Below are positions 45,815-60,000 of a stretch of DNA of 64,000 bases, one piece after another. The DNA is from Talaromyces rugulosus (lineage: Eukaryota; Ascomycota; Eurotiomycetes; Eurotiales; Trichocomaceae). The stretch covers positions 310,001-374,000 of the forward strand of contig NC_049562.1 in the NCBI RefSeq assembly GCF_013368755.1. Reading direction: 5' to 3'. The translations under genes and the position numbers were made by a program. Positions within the stretch are counted from its first letter, which is position 1; each line of letters opens with the position of its first letter. The notes beneath the pieces were generated by a model, which was given only the letters and a program-made list of their open reading frames with translations, ran no database searches and was not told where the DNA came from.

Positions 45815-48800
45815 AACTGTTATTAATATCTTCCAGAAAAGGATAACCTCAATCTTTGCTGGGTTGACCTCTATCCCTTCTGAGGTAATGATAAAGCCTA
45901 GATACTTGGTTAATGTGATATAGAACTCGCATTTTTTAATACTAGCTTGTAGTCCTGCCTTTTAGAGTCTCTTCAACACCTGTTACATATATATCTTATG
46001 CTCTAGCTCATTCTTGCTATATATCAATAGATTGTTGATGAATGTAATCATGAACTGGTTAAGGTAGTCTATAAAGATATTATTAATTAGTTATTGAAAT
46101 GTTGCTGGTCTATTAATGAGATTAAATAGTATTACTTTATACTTAAAAGTGCTATACTGATAATAGAAAATGGTTAGATCTGTAGAGTCTGGATATATTT
46201 AGATTTAGTGGAACCTTTATCTAATGTCTAGTTTAGTAAAGATCTTTGCCTTATTTAAGCGCTTAAAGACTTTCTTGATAAGTAGTAATAGATATTAATC
46301 TTTTCTGGTTAAAGTATTTAGTTTGTGGTAATTAATATAGAAACAGAATCTATCATCAGCTTTCTTAGCTATAAGGATTAGAGATATAAATAGTGTATTA
46401 CTAAGGATAATAAATCTTTTATCCAGGTTATTAATAATATAGTCTTGGGCTGCTTAGAGCTGTTTCTCTGATATTTAATATAAAGGACTATAATCTAACT
46501 CTAGATCCTGATTTAATTTGATTTTGTGGTTATACTTCTAGTAAACTGGTAACTTATCTGAGCGGATCTTTGAGAAGATATTAGTAAACTTGTGATATTA
46601 ATCTAACAGCTGCTGTTTAATCTCCTCACTTTCAGTTGATTTGGCTGTTCTTTCCTTCTTAGTTTCCAGCACCTACTCTATCTTATAAAGATTAATTATG
46701 AAGATATCTGTAGTCTTGCTTTTTACACAACAATAGAATCTAGTAATTTCAATAATTACTATATCCATTCTATACGTTCTTCTTTCTGAGTGTTGACAAT
46801 GTGGGTTTCTTATCAGACTAATAACTGGTAATACTTTCTTGGTACTGCTAAAGGGTCCTATAGTATTCTTTAATTATAAGGTTTTCTCTATTTTCTGTAG
46901 TTCTATTCTTAATTGTGTTCTTTATGTTTTTTTTATAACTGTAAGCGCTTTTTTTTGGGGTTCTAGTTGTAGAAGTAGGATAGATTCTTTTATTAACTAA
47001 TTTTGGCGCTCTATATCAGCTTGGTGCTCAAAATTGACTGGTCTATTTCTTCTTAGTATTATCTTTGGCATATAGATGAACTGTTCTCTTTCTATTTGAT
47101 CTTTGAGAGATATATCCTCTAGCTATAAAAGGTAATGGTTTCTGTAATCTACTAATATATTGTACTTCTCCAGCTATATATAATCTAAAATAATATCATA
47201 ATGGTCTAGTTATATTAAGAGAAAGAGTAGATGCTACTATATCTAGCCATCAATAACCAGTATTAAAATTATGAGATGCGTGACTGGTTCTACTGTCTTT
47301 CTATTATACCCTCTTATCTTACAGGGTTCAGAAATAGGTACTATATATGTCTGAAAGTGTTATACAAGCTTTTCTATTAAAAATACATCTAAAAAGATAA
47401 ATCTATTAGCTTTAATATTAGCTAAAGCTTTAGTATAAATTAAATATCTATTTTTAGCTAGCTAAATAGATATAATTATACTATTCTTCTTTTTCTTTAT
47501 TAGCTATAAGAGATCTAAAGCTTTATTATCTATACTTAATGTGTCTAAGAAGGAGACTTTTCCTAGATATAGACATTTTCTGACTCTTTATCTATATCAT
47601 CCTTTAAAGCCTTTAGATCCAGAGCCTTTTTTTTAAGAGGGCATTTGTTAGTATAATAACTGCTTAGTTTGTAATTAAAGTACTTGTTCTCATTTATTAG
47701 CTTTTTCTTTTCTTTCTAGAAAAGCTGTAATTAAAGGACTTTATTCTTTAGCTTTAATCCTCTGAAGGTATTTAACTAATGGCTTTTTTAACTGTAGTCT
47801 TTACTGTTTTCAATCCCATAGCTGTAGGTATGTTGTTCCCTTTTAGTAATCTGCTTGAGGCAGTTAGTAGTAGTATGGTATTCTTATATAAAGGTCTGGT
47901 ATAACACTATTAGGTTGGTGCTTTCCTTGATTATGGCGCGCTATATATTGAATAAGAGTTTATGGTAGAGTTTCTCTTTCTATTCTGATAGGGTAAGGCC
48001 AGCTTTCTGAATAAGAAACATGAATTTTAATAAAAAGATCTGAAATTTTGAATCTTTTATTATTAGGCAATAGAGTTCTATCTTCATATTGATTACGCGG
48101 TTCTTATCTATGTAGATTATTCTTAGATGTTTAAAGATATTACTGACATTCTAATAATATTATGCTGAGTCTTTTTAGAATTATAGGAGCAAGTGATTAG
48201 CTACTTCTCCTTTATATATTCTCTTTATATACGCTATATAGGCCAGGGCTATTGGGTAATAGTTGGCGTTGGCTTCTAACTTATTCTTGACGTTGATCTT
48301 CTATAATTCGTACTTAGGATCAATTTTATCTGATAGTAGCTAGTTATCTAGTAGCTTAGTGGTCTTCTTCTTGTGGTCTCTCCCAGCTGGAGAGGTATTA
48401 GCGATTATAGTATCACACTCTATAATTAGTTTAGATATAACCTGGTAATGGTTGGCTAGATTGCTCTTAAGGTTCTGAATCTCCTCTTTTATAAAGTTAA
48501 TTTCCTCTATATCGTTGTTGCTAAACTTAGTGAGAGTCTCTTCTAATTGTTTCTTCTATATAAAGAGGTATTGGAATAAATCTTTAAATAGGCCTCCAAG
48601 GTTGCTTTTATAAAGCTTAAAGAATTTATCTTTATTAAGTAGTCTCTTAGAAATATCTCTAAGCTTCAATTCTTTAAGATTAATAATTAAGCGGTGACTA
48701 GACTTTCTTATATTATTATTGCTAACACTCTTACTATACTGATATCTATTAGCAGTACTTAATCTTGCTATTATACTAACTCACAAGATTTCTAGATTTC

Positions 48801-48992
48801 AAATAAAAATAAATAAAGATTTAGGGTTAGAACGCTGATAAAGCATTTATTATAGCTATATAGACCATGCTGAACACAAAAAGGTTGAGATAAAGAAAAG
48901 TCTATCCCTAACTAAAGCGCTGACTGTAGCTGAATACTGGCTGTGCTAGTTATAAGAAAAACAAAGATAAAGTATAGTGATACTTGTTATAA
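45815..48992 (-). pseudogene. Element C: RT, protease and gag remnant
   Basis: Continues element C beyond D1. RT palm relics lie at about 45830-46330, protease further right, and gag at about 47640-48780. A zinc-knuckle relic (YFNYKLSSYYTNKCP) is near 47640-47690. The frame is full of stops. Confidence 0.7.
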
Positions 48993-49266
48993 TATAACAT
49001 ACCTTTTCCAAAGATATTTGATTCCTATCTAGGGATGCAATTCTCTAAAACAACAAGCATAGGAAAGGAATCTAACTACCAGGACCTATGAGAAGATTTT
49101 ATCTTATGTGCTTAGATAACCAGCTTAACCCCTTATAGCCCCGGGGTGAGGCTATCCCCAGATCTGGCACCGCGGGTTAGGGTTGATGCCCTTCCTGCCT
49201 GAGGCCTCCCATCCGGCCACGAGGCCGCTCCTACCCTTGGGGATAGCCTCAGGCTCAGCCGTCACA
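48993..49266 (-). repeat. 5' LTR of element C
   Basis: 274 bp. The outer (right) part is GC-rich and intact; the inner (left) end reads TATAACATACC where the partner has TGTGACGTGCC. Confidence 0.92.
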
Positions 49267-49696
49267 AACAGGTCTTTTTTTTACTTACTAATAGTTAAGC
49301 CTATATTCTAAATAAGCAGTATAAATTACAAGAGAAAAAGCTAAAACTTGGTATTTCTTATTATAAGATGTCACAGTTCCATCTTAGTATTAATAACCCT
49401 ATTAGTATCCTGGTACAGGATATAAAGATAGTCAAAGATATCATCTATATTATAATATTAATCAGACAAGTTCTTTCTCATATAAGCAAGCAGATAATTC
49501 ACTATTTCTCCTTTATATATACTCTTCACATAGACTATATATGCCTGGGCAGTAGAATAATAATCAGTATTGGCTTTAAGCTTCCTTTTGATATCGATAA
49601 GCCACAACTCAAACTTAGGGTCTTTCCCATCCACCAGCACCTACCCATCTAGCAACTTGGTACTCTTGGTGTACTTCCCTTCTAGAGCTAGAGTAC
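49267..49696 (-). pseudogene. Element A: gag remnant, middle part
   Basis: The minus-strand open stretch 49640-49458 reads as the gag capsid region (LVDGKDPKFELWLIDIKRKL), close to the same region in element C. It is cut by B2. Confidence 0.7.
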
Positions 49697-49953
49697 TGTT
49701 ACGGGCTAGGTCCCGTCTTACTGGCCTTATGTAGGTCCAGGAATTGAGTAGATTCGAACGTGAGAAAAAGAAGGAAAAGGTTCGCAGGGATTCACATTAT
49801 CGAATATTGATACAGGCGAGTGTAGATCCCAAGGACACCCTAGCAAATCTAGTATAGTGTCAAAAGGTTCTTCTATAGCAAACCAAATACAGACCAGGTA
49901 CAGTTATTCTACAAAAACAAAGTCTAAATATCCCAAGGACTAAGACCCTAACA
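49697..49953 (-). repeat. 3' LTR of B2
   Basis: 257 bp; outer (left) half nearly identical to the B1 LTR, inner half strongly mutated. Confidence 0.93.
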
Positions 49954-52900
49954 TTACTCCCCCCTTTCAATAAAGGTGTTGTAGTATTAAAGCCAGTAGT
50001 TAAGTACTTCAATATCTTCCATAGACCAGACAGATTCCTATATAGGTTGCGCATATCCAGTCCAATAAACAAGGTATTGCTTCATATATCCACAGCCCCA
50101 ACATATAGTCCATTTATCAAGTATACTATCAACTAGATACTCTTCATTATCTTCTACTAAATACACTAGTAGCTAGTAATCATATTAAATCTATAAAAAA
50201 AGCGGATATGTACCCACAGAGCAGAGAAATATCATATAAAAAACATCATAAATAGTTCCAGAAACATCAAGTCAATACACATAGAATCCTACTTTCTCTA
50301 GTATAGTATATTTCACATATCAAGTATCCAACTTCTTCAAAAGTTGTTCAGTCTGAATGTTTTAAAGATCTAACTATATCTTCTATCCTATTTTATATTC
50401 TAGAGAAGTCTCTTAATAACAGTTCGCACTATCTTCCATTCACTGCTGCGCTGAGACAAGCTTAGTCTACGCTATATCAAAGGCCTGCCATAGCTTAGTA
50501 ACTATATCATTTACATATTCAGCAGCAGATCTTTACTACTCAGATATAGGAATAGCTTCATCTAACTAGAATAGTTCAATATTATATCCATAGGTTAGGA
50601 AGAAGAGGCTAATACTAGTTGCAGTAATATTGCGCCTATTTATTATAAATTACACAATTATGGTTAGTAAGCTCCAGTCAATTTAGAGATAGATATAGAA
50701 GTTCTATAGATATTCTTCTATCACAAAGTTAGCACATTCCATCTGTCCATCAATTTAGAGATAATACACAATTGACAATCATCTCATAATCTTTAGATGT
50801 TCACACACGCCTTTCCAAAGGTCATTAACAAATTACGTGCCCCAATCCAATATAATACTACTAGGCAGCCCATGTTCGCGTATAAATCAGTCAACAAACT
50901 TCAATATTACTATCTCAGTATCTATATATTTACATAGTATCAATATAATCCCTTTTCCCAGTCGGTCAACAATTACCATAAAATTCATATTCCTATCAGA
51001 CATTAGGAGTTTCTCTATAAAATCCATACTAATATCTCACCACATTCGCAAGAGAACAGGGAGCGATTTTAATAACCCTTGTCAACATTATCTCCATACA
51101 GTGTTCGCACTATATTTATCGTAGTTATTCACAAACCTTCAGACATCCTTAGATAGGTTCGGCCAATATAGTTGTCAAACCACAATAGCATAGGTTATAT
51201 TTCAGCCTGGGTATCCAGTGAGATAGGAGTTGTACATATCTTGTATAATACAAATATAGAGTGGTTCACTGTTTGGTACCTATTGTCAGTTTCAAAATAG
51301 TAATTGGTCCACTGCATCAATTATGCATTTAGATACCATAATACAAAGTTATAGATCTTAAGGAAACTGTGGGAACTTCTAGTATACAGCCTCTTTAATT
51401 CATTCATAATTCTTATTCTCAACTTCAGCTAGTCACTATTGTTCTCCAATTGATATTAAATATTCTATATAGGTAGTGTAGATATAGGATTCAAATACAG
51501 TGTTTGATAAGCGACCTTAGGGAGGTTGTTCTAGATAGTCTCTCCATACCTTATTAAAATTGATAAGATGCTTATTTCAGTATACTAAGTATTTATTATT
51601 AATCCCATCAGACATATCTTGCGAATATCACAATAATGCATCAAATCTGACAGCTAATCACTTTAGCCAGTATTAAAGCTTATAGTTAAAGCATAAGAAT
51701 ATATTAACCCATCTTATTTACCTTTTATTTAACTATTAAAACTACATGAAGTATTTAAGATTCCAATAGTTAGTCAGGATAATAAACTCCTTAATATCAA
51801 TTAGTTTAGATTCTTATTACTTTAGACACACTATTATCACCAATAGCTCCTTATTATAGATCTCATAATTACACTCCACAGGCGTACACTTTCAGAAGAA
51901 GTAGGCACAGATTTATAGAAGTCCTTTGTTATTATATTATAATAATATCCCCCCTACAATATATCCTAAAAAGTCAACTTCCATAATTATATCCTACTCA
52001 GGATCAAATTATACTAGTATTAAATCACTTATAAACATTTACTTTAGTTGTTCAAAGACTTTATTAACAGCCTTAGTCCAAATAAAAATAGTTCTTTTTT
52101 TAGTTAATTCTATCAGCAGATAGATTATATCAGAATACCCTCAGATAAACTGTTGGTAGAAATTTGCGAACCCTAAAAACGATCATATGTCTTTTACACA
52201 CATTAAGACTTTCTATTTTAAAATAGTAAAGATTTTTACAAGATCTATTCAGATCTCTTTTCTAGCTTCTAATATAAATCTAAGATATTTTATTATTTAT
52301 ATCTCGAACTCATATTTATTAATATCTAGCTGTAGTCCTATAGTATATAGACATTCTAACATCTTTATTACCTGTTTCCAATAATGCGCGTGGCTACCTT
52401 CTATAAAGATAAGTATATCATCTAAATAAGTAGATATAAAGTTATTTAAGAACTTATAAAAAGTCTAATTAATATATTATTAAAATATGCTCAGTATATT
52501 AATAAAGCCAAAAGATGTTATTAACCATTTATAAAGTCCAAACCTGATTTAGAAAGCTATTTTTTATTTGTCTTCTTCAGTGATGCATATCTTATGGAAG
52601 GCCACTATAATATTAAGCTTTATAAACTATTAGGCTTTAAATATTTATTATAAAATCTTATATATTAATAATAATAAATATCAGTCCCTTTTTGTCATAA
52701 CATTAAACACTTAATAATCAATATAAAAGTACAGTCCTCCTCCAGATTTCTTTATAAACAGTATTGGTACTGTAGCAGGCGAGTTGCTTACATATATAAA
52801 GTCCTTCAACAGTAAGTCATAGAAAGTTTTCTATAGAATCAGCAGTTCTTCCCATGACATATTATAAAAAGGGCCCTATAGTATCTCTAACTTATACCCC

Positions 52901-54938
52901 TTCGCGTCAGTATTAATTAGTTCAATCTAATAGTCAATATTTAAATATAACAGTAGTAGCTTATTAGCTTCTTTTAGATTAAATAGTTTTAGAAACTTAT
53001 GGTAATGCTTAGATAGCTTGTTCCCTAGATCTATCTATGGTTTTGGGGCTAGAGCTTTCTTAATATCTCATATAGAGACTATAAATATATCAACCTCCTT
53101 TTTCCTGCTTTGCATCCTTTTTAAAACGTTCATCATAGCTATATTGATCTGTCGGGAGGCGTACTTAGATTATAATAGATTCTTTTTATTGATGGATATT
53201 CCATTCCTAAATTCTAATCAGCCTCCAGTGGCGTCAATTCTTATATGTTGGTGTTCTATTTATAAGAAACCCAATATTATATTGTATTTGTATTTCAGAA
53301 CTACATAAAAGTAGGCTTTCTTCTATATATTTCTTTTAATATCTAATATCACACATACAATTTCTTTGATGTATTGAGATGCCAAACTATTATATCCTTT
53401 AATAGATCAAGGTTTAATAGCGTTATAATTCAGCTTTTTCTTTTGAGTGAAGGTCTCTTTGATAATCCCATAGATAAGACACCTACTATCAATTAAAATA
53501 TTGGCATTGATTCTATAGTCTAACTATATATCTATATTGAATAGAGGTCCATTAAACCTTTTAACTATCTTTTTAAAATTCTTAAAATCATGAGCTATTT
53601 TACATTTTAGCTCCTGTAGACAACTTTATATAAAAGCTACTCTTTTAACTCTGATATACTATCTAAGCCTATATTAGATTTAATTTCATTCTTCTTTACT
53701 CTAGTATTAGATATTCTCGTGAACGTATCGTGTTTCTTCTTGCTATAGTTCCTCGGAGATAGCACCTAACAGAGCAGCGCAGATTCGGGGTAGTATTAGG
53801 TAATATAACCTGGTTTTCTATATTAAAAATAATTGTCTATTCTAACAGTATTAATTAGTAAGTCTGTAGATATCTAGTCTATAATTTAAGACTATTTTTT
53901 ATCAGAGAAAGTTCCTTTTATAAATAGATAAGAAATATTCTATTTATATTAGGACTAGATATTATTAATTCTTTTCAACTTTTTAAAATTGTTTATTACT
54001 TAGTATAAATATTTATAGAAAGCTTTATATTACTTTAATATATCACTCCTAATAGTTGTATGTCTTATTTTTTAGTTAATTATGATTTTTAATTATAAGA
54101 TTTTTATATTGTTGGTCTATGATTAATCTTTTATAAGAAATAATATCTATTTAAATTTGCTGATAAAGTTCTGAAAAAAGATGTATCTCTATTATATATA
54201 GTTAAGTTTAAGATTTATTTTTTTTATAAGTTAATAATCTTCAAACAGCATATTAAGATGCGCAAAGAAAGCTTCTAATGTAGTAGGGATAACTATATTT
54301 ACGTTCCTATAAAACCATATCCAGAGATAGACCTTCATCTAGGCTTTTTCTGCCAATTATCTATAGATATACCACAGTTGCTCATATAGTCCTCTAATTA
54401 TTAGTATATTAACCATTAATTTTATATATAGAATTGCTATAAACTGTATATATTGTAAATAATCAGAGTTATTATATTTATCAGGATGGTTAAGGGAGTA
54501 ACATGGTTTGTTTATACTATACATAGGGGTTACCAATGGTGTGGTATTAGTAGAGACCTCGGGCATAGATAATTCAGTTGTATTATTAACTTGTCTTTTA
54601 ATATATAATAGATAAGCAGATATATTCATTAGAAGGAGTTCTATTTATTATATTTATTCCAATAACAACTAGTTTGGTTCTAAAGATATACCTCTTTGGT
54701 CCAGGCTATCCCTCAATAGGCTATTCATTATAATAGAGAAATTTCTTAATGCTTAACTCAATCGTCAAGAAGCAGCGATATAATAATTTAATCCTCTAAA
54801 TAAGAAGAGTTAGTACAGTTTTTAGAGGCTCAACTCGAATAAACAAGAAGCAATTATATAGCTTAACCCTTTAGATGAGAAAAGTGGCGCGTTTTTAACC
54901 CTTTAAATAAGAAAGAAGGGTAAGACATTTAAATCTAA
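49954..54938 (-). pseudogene. B2 gag-pol, destroyed by RIP
   Basis: Collinear with B1. The best open part is the gag N-terminus at 54629-54357 (VTPMYSINKPCYSLNHPDKY). The pol positions correspond to those of B1 shifted by 21413. Stops differ between the copies, so the two were mutated independently. Confidence 0.8.
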
Positions 54939-55195
54939 TATTATAGGCTAAGTCTTATCTTACTGGCCTTATATAGGTCTAGGAATTAAATAGATTCGAA
55001 TATAAGAAAGAGAAGGAAAAGGTTCATAGGGGTTTGTATTATCAAATATCAATATAGGCGAGTATAGATCCTGAAGGCGTCCTAGCGAATCTGGTATAGC
55101 ATCAGAGGATTCTTCTATAGCGAACCAAGTGCGGACCAGGTGCGGTTATTCTACGAGAGCGAAGCCTGAGTATCCCAGGGGCTAAGACCCTAACA
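54939..55195 (-). repeat. 5' LTR of B2
   Basis: 257 bp; inner (left) half reads TATTATAGGCTAAGTC where the intact form has TGTTACGGGCTAGGTC; outer half intact. Confidence 0.93.
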
Positions 55196-55200
55196 AGTAC

Positions 55201-55573
55201 CCTATCTAGTCCTGTCAGCTCTATCCTAAATAGTATTACACTCTTTAATAAGCTCTTTTATAGCAGTTATCTGATTATAGATAGTCTGTTTAAAATTAGT
55301 AACTTCGACCATCAGACTCTATTATTCTTTCTTATTCTAGATCCTTAAATCCTCTGTTTGCTGTGTATTCTTATTCTGCTATTTGTATATCTAGTTAAAC
55401 AATCTCTAGAAATTAGTATGGTAAAGTGATAAAAATTCTTATTTATTTATTTATATAGATAACAGATATTTATCTAGTTTAAGGTTCTCTAGACTAAAGA
55501 TTAAATAATATCCTAGTGCTTCTTTCAACTCATTTGCCTCTATCAGGTCTGTCTGTATCTTTTGTACTGGCCT
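55201..55573 (-). pseudogene. Element A: gag N-terminal remnant
   Basis: A short piece of element A between B2 and D2. The minus-strand frame is broken; it is assigned by position and by similarity of layout to element C. Confidence 0.55.
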
Positions 55574-55902
55574 TGTGAAGTGCCAGGCTCGGGGATGCCG
55601 ATCCGGCTTACAAAGGCCTGCATATCCTCCGCGGATTGAGTTGATACATCACAAAGGATGCATCTACCCCTCATGCTCAGTGAATATAACCCTGTTAGGA
55701 AGTAGGATCTCATCTAGATCAGGCTTATAAGCTTGAGACCCCATCCCCCAGGATGAAGGGGCTCAAGCGGTTTATTCTATATCAATATAACCCATCTCTA
55801 TTTACTTTATATACTGCCTCGACTCCTAGTAGAAACCCCCTCGGAGCCCAGTAGGTTCCAACTCCCTCATATATAAGTCTTTCAGACACCACCCACTTTA
55901 CA
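55574..55902 (+). repeat. 5' LTR of D2
   Basis: 329 bp, TGTGAAGTGCC to CACTTTACA; almost unmutated, with two G-to-A changes compared with the other D LTRs. Confidence 0.95.
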
Positions 55903-55944
55903 TTATAAACCGCTTCCACGAGGATCCGAATCGACTCCGAGACG

Positions 55945-57078
55945 ATGGTGACTACACAAGGCATGACTTCTCCAACACCAGATAAACCAGGAACTGTTCC
56001 AGTTCCTAACCCAGGATTTATACACGAGGAGAAAGAGGCTCAGGACCATACCAGTACTGAACCGGCACAGAATGCAACTTCCAAAGATTTACCTCCACAA
56101 GCTGTTCCACAAATCAATATAACCATAGATATGCTGCAGACCCTCATACAAGGGCTCAGAACCACCAGACTATCGCACGCGATCATCAACAAACATCATA
56201 ACACCAAGGTTCCAGACCCTAAGCGCTTCGCTTCCAAATCCATCAAGAAATTCGAGGAATAGATCAAGAACATAAAAAACAACATCTCAAGTCATCCCCG
56301 ATCCTACCCCAACAAAACAAATAAGGTCCAATATACTACCACTTAGCTTAATAAAGATCACTGCATCCAATAAAGAGAGAAAAAAAGTTCAATTAACTTA
56401 CAATCTTTTACCTTTAACAATTTCCAAACCTGGTTAGAAGACCAGATCGAGTCCCCCCAGAACCAAGGAATCAACAGCGCTATAGCTTTATTAAGCTTAA
56501 CACAGTCAAATAGACAAAACCTTAAGACTTTTTATTCCAAATTCTTAATTCTCTACAAGAAAACAAGAGAAGGAAGTAGCAGGCCTCCACCAGCCAAAAA
56601 CCTCTTCAAATATCAAATCTTCCTAACAAAGCTGTTGCCAAAGATCCATTTAGATATCATAAGAATAGATACACTCCCAGCGAAGCTTCCAAACCTAATT
56701 ACTACCACTCAATAATTATATTAAATCAAGAAGCAAAAGCAGAGATTAAAAAAGAAAGCTGAAAATAAAAATAATAATCACTCTAGAGGCCAAGATCCAA
56801 CTCAGAACCAAAAAGATTCCAACTCAAAGCCAACTCAAAAACAAAAATATAGATTAGATCACAACAACCAAGAAAAATTTCAGAAGAAATAAAAATCCTT
56901 CTCAAAGAACAAAGACAAGTTGACAATAACCTATTATCATTATAATTATACTAGCCATTATGCCACTAAGTGCAAAGCTATCAAAACCATTAAAGAGAAT
57001 CCAATTTCATCCCTAAAGCTAAATGCTACCCATATAAAAAAGAAAAAAGAGACTAAGAAACAGTCTAACAAAGAATAA
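55945..57078 (+). pseudogene. D2 gag remnant
   Basis: Starts ATG at 55945, with Pro/Thr-rich text and then INITIDMLQTLIQGLR; first RIP stop at 56263. The capsid-like part follows in pieces. A zinc knuckle is still visible at about 56930-56990 (YYHYNYTSHYATKCKA, where Tyr replaces two of the Cys). The residue changes are Glu-to-Lys, Asp-to-Asn, Cys-to-Tyr and Gly-to-Ser/Arg, i.e. G-to-A on the coding strand. Confidence 0.8.
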
Positions 57079-57096
57079 ACCCAATAAAGACTGCCT

Positions 57097-60000
57097 ATGG
57101 TTGCCAGTTTAAGGAAAAAAGAAGACTTGAAGAACTTCGCTATACTAATTTATATAAGATTAAACCTTCCTGAAGTAAGATTCGAGATAACTGCTATACT
57201 CAACACTGGAATAGACAAGAATTTTATATTATATAGGTTCCTACTCAAAGCCAGCTGGGAGCCAACTCAGAACCTAGAACAACCTATCAAATTCATTAAC
57301 AGACAGATCACTACTTACTTCGCTATCCTCAACCTTAACACCACGGTTATTAACACAAAGGGAAGAGAAAAAAACTATCCCCTATAGTTCTATATAATCA
57401 ATATAACCGGATTTAAAGCCATCCTAGAGAAGACCTAGCTTTAAGACGAAGATCCCATAATCTTTATCTAGCGCAGGCAAAGGTGGCAATTTCAAAAAAG
57501 TAAAGAATTACCTACCAAGATTAAAATTAAAATGCCTCAACACTTTAGACTACTAATAAGAACAGCAACCATGTTCTTTCTATCTACAGAAGCAGTCGAA
57601 CCAGAAGAAAAAAAACTTCCAGATACTTATAACAAGTACATTAATGTATTCTTAGAAAAAGAGGCAGCAACTCTATCTTCTAAGAATATCAATCATAAGA
57701 TTATTTTATAACTAGATGTAAAGAGCCCTCTTTATGGACCTCTTTACCTATATTCAGTGAAAGAATTGGAACACCTGCGCACATATCTAGAAGAGATACA
57801 GCAGAAAGATTGGATCTAAGAATCAACAAGCCCAGCCAGTGTACCTATTTTATTTATAAAGAAAGCAGATAGCTCTTTATACATCTACATAGATTACCAC
57901 AGTCTCAATGAGATTACAGTCAAAAACCATTATCCCCTACCAAGAATAAACAAGATGCTGGACCAATTAACAGGATCCAAATACTTTACCAAAATTAATC
58001 TCCAGGATGCATATCACCAAATAAGAATCAAGCGCGGAGACAAGTAGAAAACGGCTTTCCAAACTCAGTATAGACACTATAAATATTTAGTCATGCCATT
58101 TAGGTTGACTAATGCCCCCACAACCTTTCAATCTTATATTCATAATGCCTTGAAAGGCCTTATTGATGATTTTATAATTGTTTACCTTAACAATATCCTA
58201 ATTTATTCACAATCAGAAAAAGAACATGTAAAGCACATTAAACAGATTCTACAAAGGCTCAAAGACCACCAACTATATACAAAAGCTTCAAAGTACAGTT
58301 TCCATCAGCAGAAAATAAAATTCCTAAGCTATATCATTGACAAACAAAGAACCTCAATAGACACTGAACGAACTGAAGTTATTCAGAACTAGCCTAAACC
58401 AAAATCTACAAAGGAGATCCAAGTTTTCCTAGGCTTTACTAGATTCTTTAGAAAATTTATAAGAAGCTTTTCAACCATAACAGCATCACTGTCTGAGATG
58501 CTTAAAGAAGATCCCAAAATAAGGACTCATAAGTTCAAACTGACTCTAAAAGCAAAGAAGGCTTTTAAAAAGCTTTATAACACTTTCAAAAGTCCTCCAG
58601 TAGTAAGACACTTTAACCCAAAGAAAAGAATCAAGATTATTACAGATACCTCAAAGATTAGAAAAAAAGCCATATTTTTATAACCAGACTCCAATACAGA
58701 TCCTATTAGGACCTGGGTTAGCTCCAACTCAGAACTAACTAGAAACCAAGTATACTAACATCCAGTTACTTTCTTAAACCAAAAATACAGTAAGATAGAA
58801 CATCATTAACTAGTACATAACCAGGAATTAAAAGCAATTATATTTACTTTTCAGAAATAATATCACTACCTTAAAGATAGTAAGCACCCCATCAGGATAT
58901 AGATAGACCATAATAATTTAACTTACTTCTTCACTACGAAGAAATTGAATGCAAAGTAGACTAGATAGGCTCAGCTTTTAGCGGCTTATAATTTCAAGAT
59001 TGAATATAAGCCTGAGGTAAAGAATCCTTCAGATGCTCCATCCCAACACCTAGACTTTTTTGAAGACGGGGAGAGAGAAAAAGATATTAGATTATTACTA
59101 ACTTTACAACACAAATTAAAATTAAATATATTAAAGTCTAGCATAAAACTGGTAAGCTTAATATCTCTAGAGGATAGTCCTAATAAGACAAGCTTATCCC
59201 AAGAAAAAAGCCCCAGTATAGATTTATATATAAACAGTCAGGTTTCTAGAACCTACCATTGCCAAAGAAGACTTGCACTTGGAGCAATACAAATTAAAGA
59301 CATTTTTGGCTCTTTAACATCATTAACTACAGACCTAGTACAGAAGCTACAAGAAGAAGACGCCTTTTCTTAGCAAAAAATAGTTCCAGCAGACAGGATT
59401 TCCAAATCTAAATTAATAGACTTACCTAGGAACCAAGTTGAAAACGACTTAAAGACAACTAGAAACCTACCTAGGAACCAAGTCGAAAACAACTCAAAAA
59501 CAACTAGAAACCAAGTCAGGGACTCAAAGACGACTTGAAGTACTAAAAACAATCTCCTACATTACTACAAGAAGATATATATATCAGAGGATATAGCTCT
59601 GCAGAGTAAACTCATAAAGTTATATCATAACCACCCATATACAGGTCATTTCAGCATCACAAAAACTCTTAACTTAATAAATCAAAAGTATTATTGGCCC
59701 AGAATAGACCAAGATATAAATAAATACATTTGTACTTATAAGATATATCAGCTTACAAAAATACAAAGACACCGACCTTATAGTCAATTGCAATCATTAC
59801 CAGTCCCCTCAGGACCAAGTAAAAGCTTATCTATAGACTTCATCACAGACCTGCCTCCAAACAGACTTCAGAAAAAAGTTTATAACTCTATATTAATCAT
59901 TATCGACCACTTCACTAAGCTAGGCACCTATATTCCTTATAAAAAGAGTATTAATGCTAAAGAACTTGCAGATATAATAACCAAGAAAGTTTTCAACATC

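Larger units (their letters stand above)
35482..49266 (-). mobile_element. Element C: Gypsy chromovirus, sister family of A, interrupted by D1
   Basis: LTRs of 274 bp at 35482-35755 and 48993-49266. The flanks share AACA (35478-35481 and 49267-49270), so a 4-5 bp duplication. A purine tract (AAAGGGAGGAGTGA, minus strand) marks the left LTR as 3'. Without D1 the element is about 6.0 kb. Its proteins align with those of A across the whole pol, and its LTR ends (TGTGACG, CGTCACA) are the same type. It inserted into the gag of A. Confidence 0.88.
49697..55195 (-). mobile_element. Element B2: Gypsy-type LTR retrotransposon
   Basis: 5499 bp, 257 bp LTRs, target duplication AGTAC (49692-49696 and 55196-55200). 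Same family, orientation and exact length as B1 (offset +21413). It lies inside the gag of element A. Confidence 0.93.

Noticed and set aside
59370..59552. Minus-strand ORF with repeated FLVVFESF-like text in D2
   Set aside because: Antisense of a short tandem repeat in the D2 pol linker (AACCTACCTAGGAACCAAGTCG-like units); not a gene.
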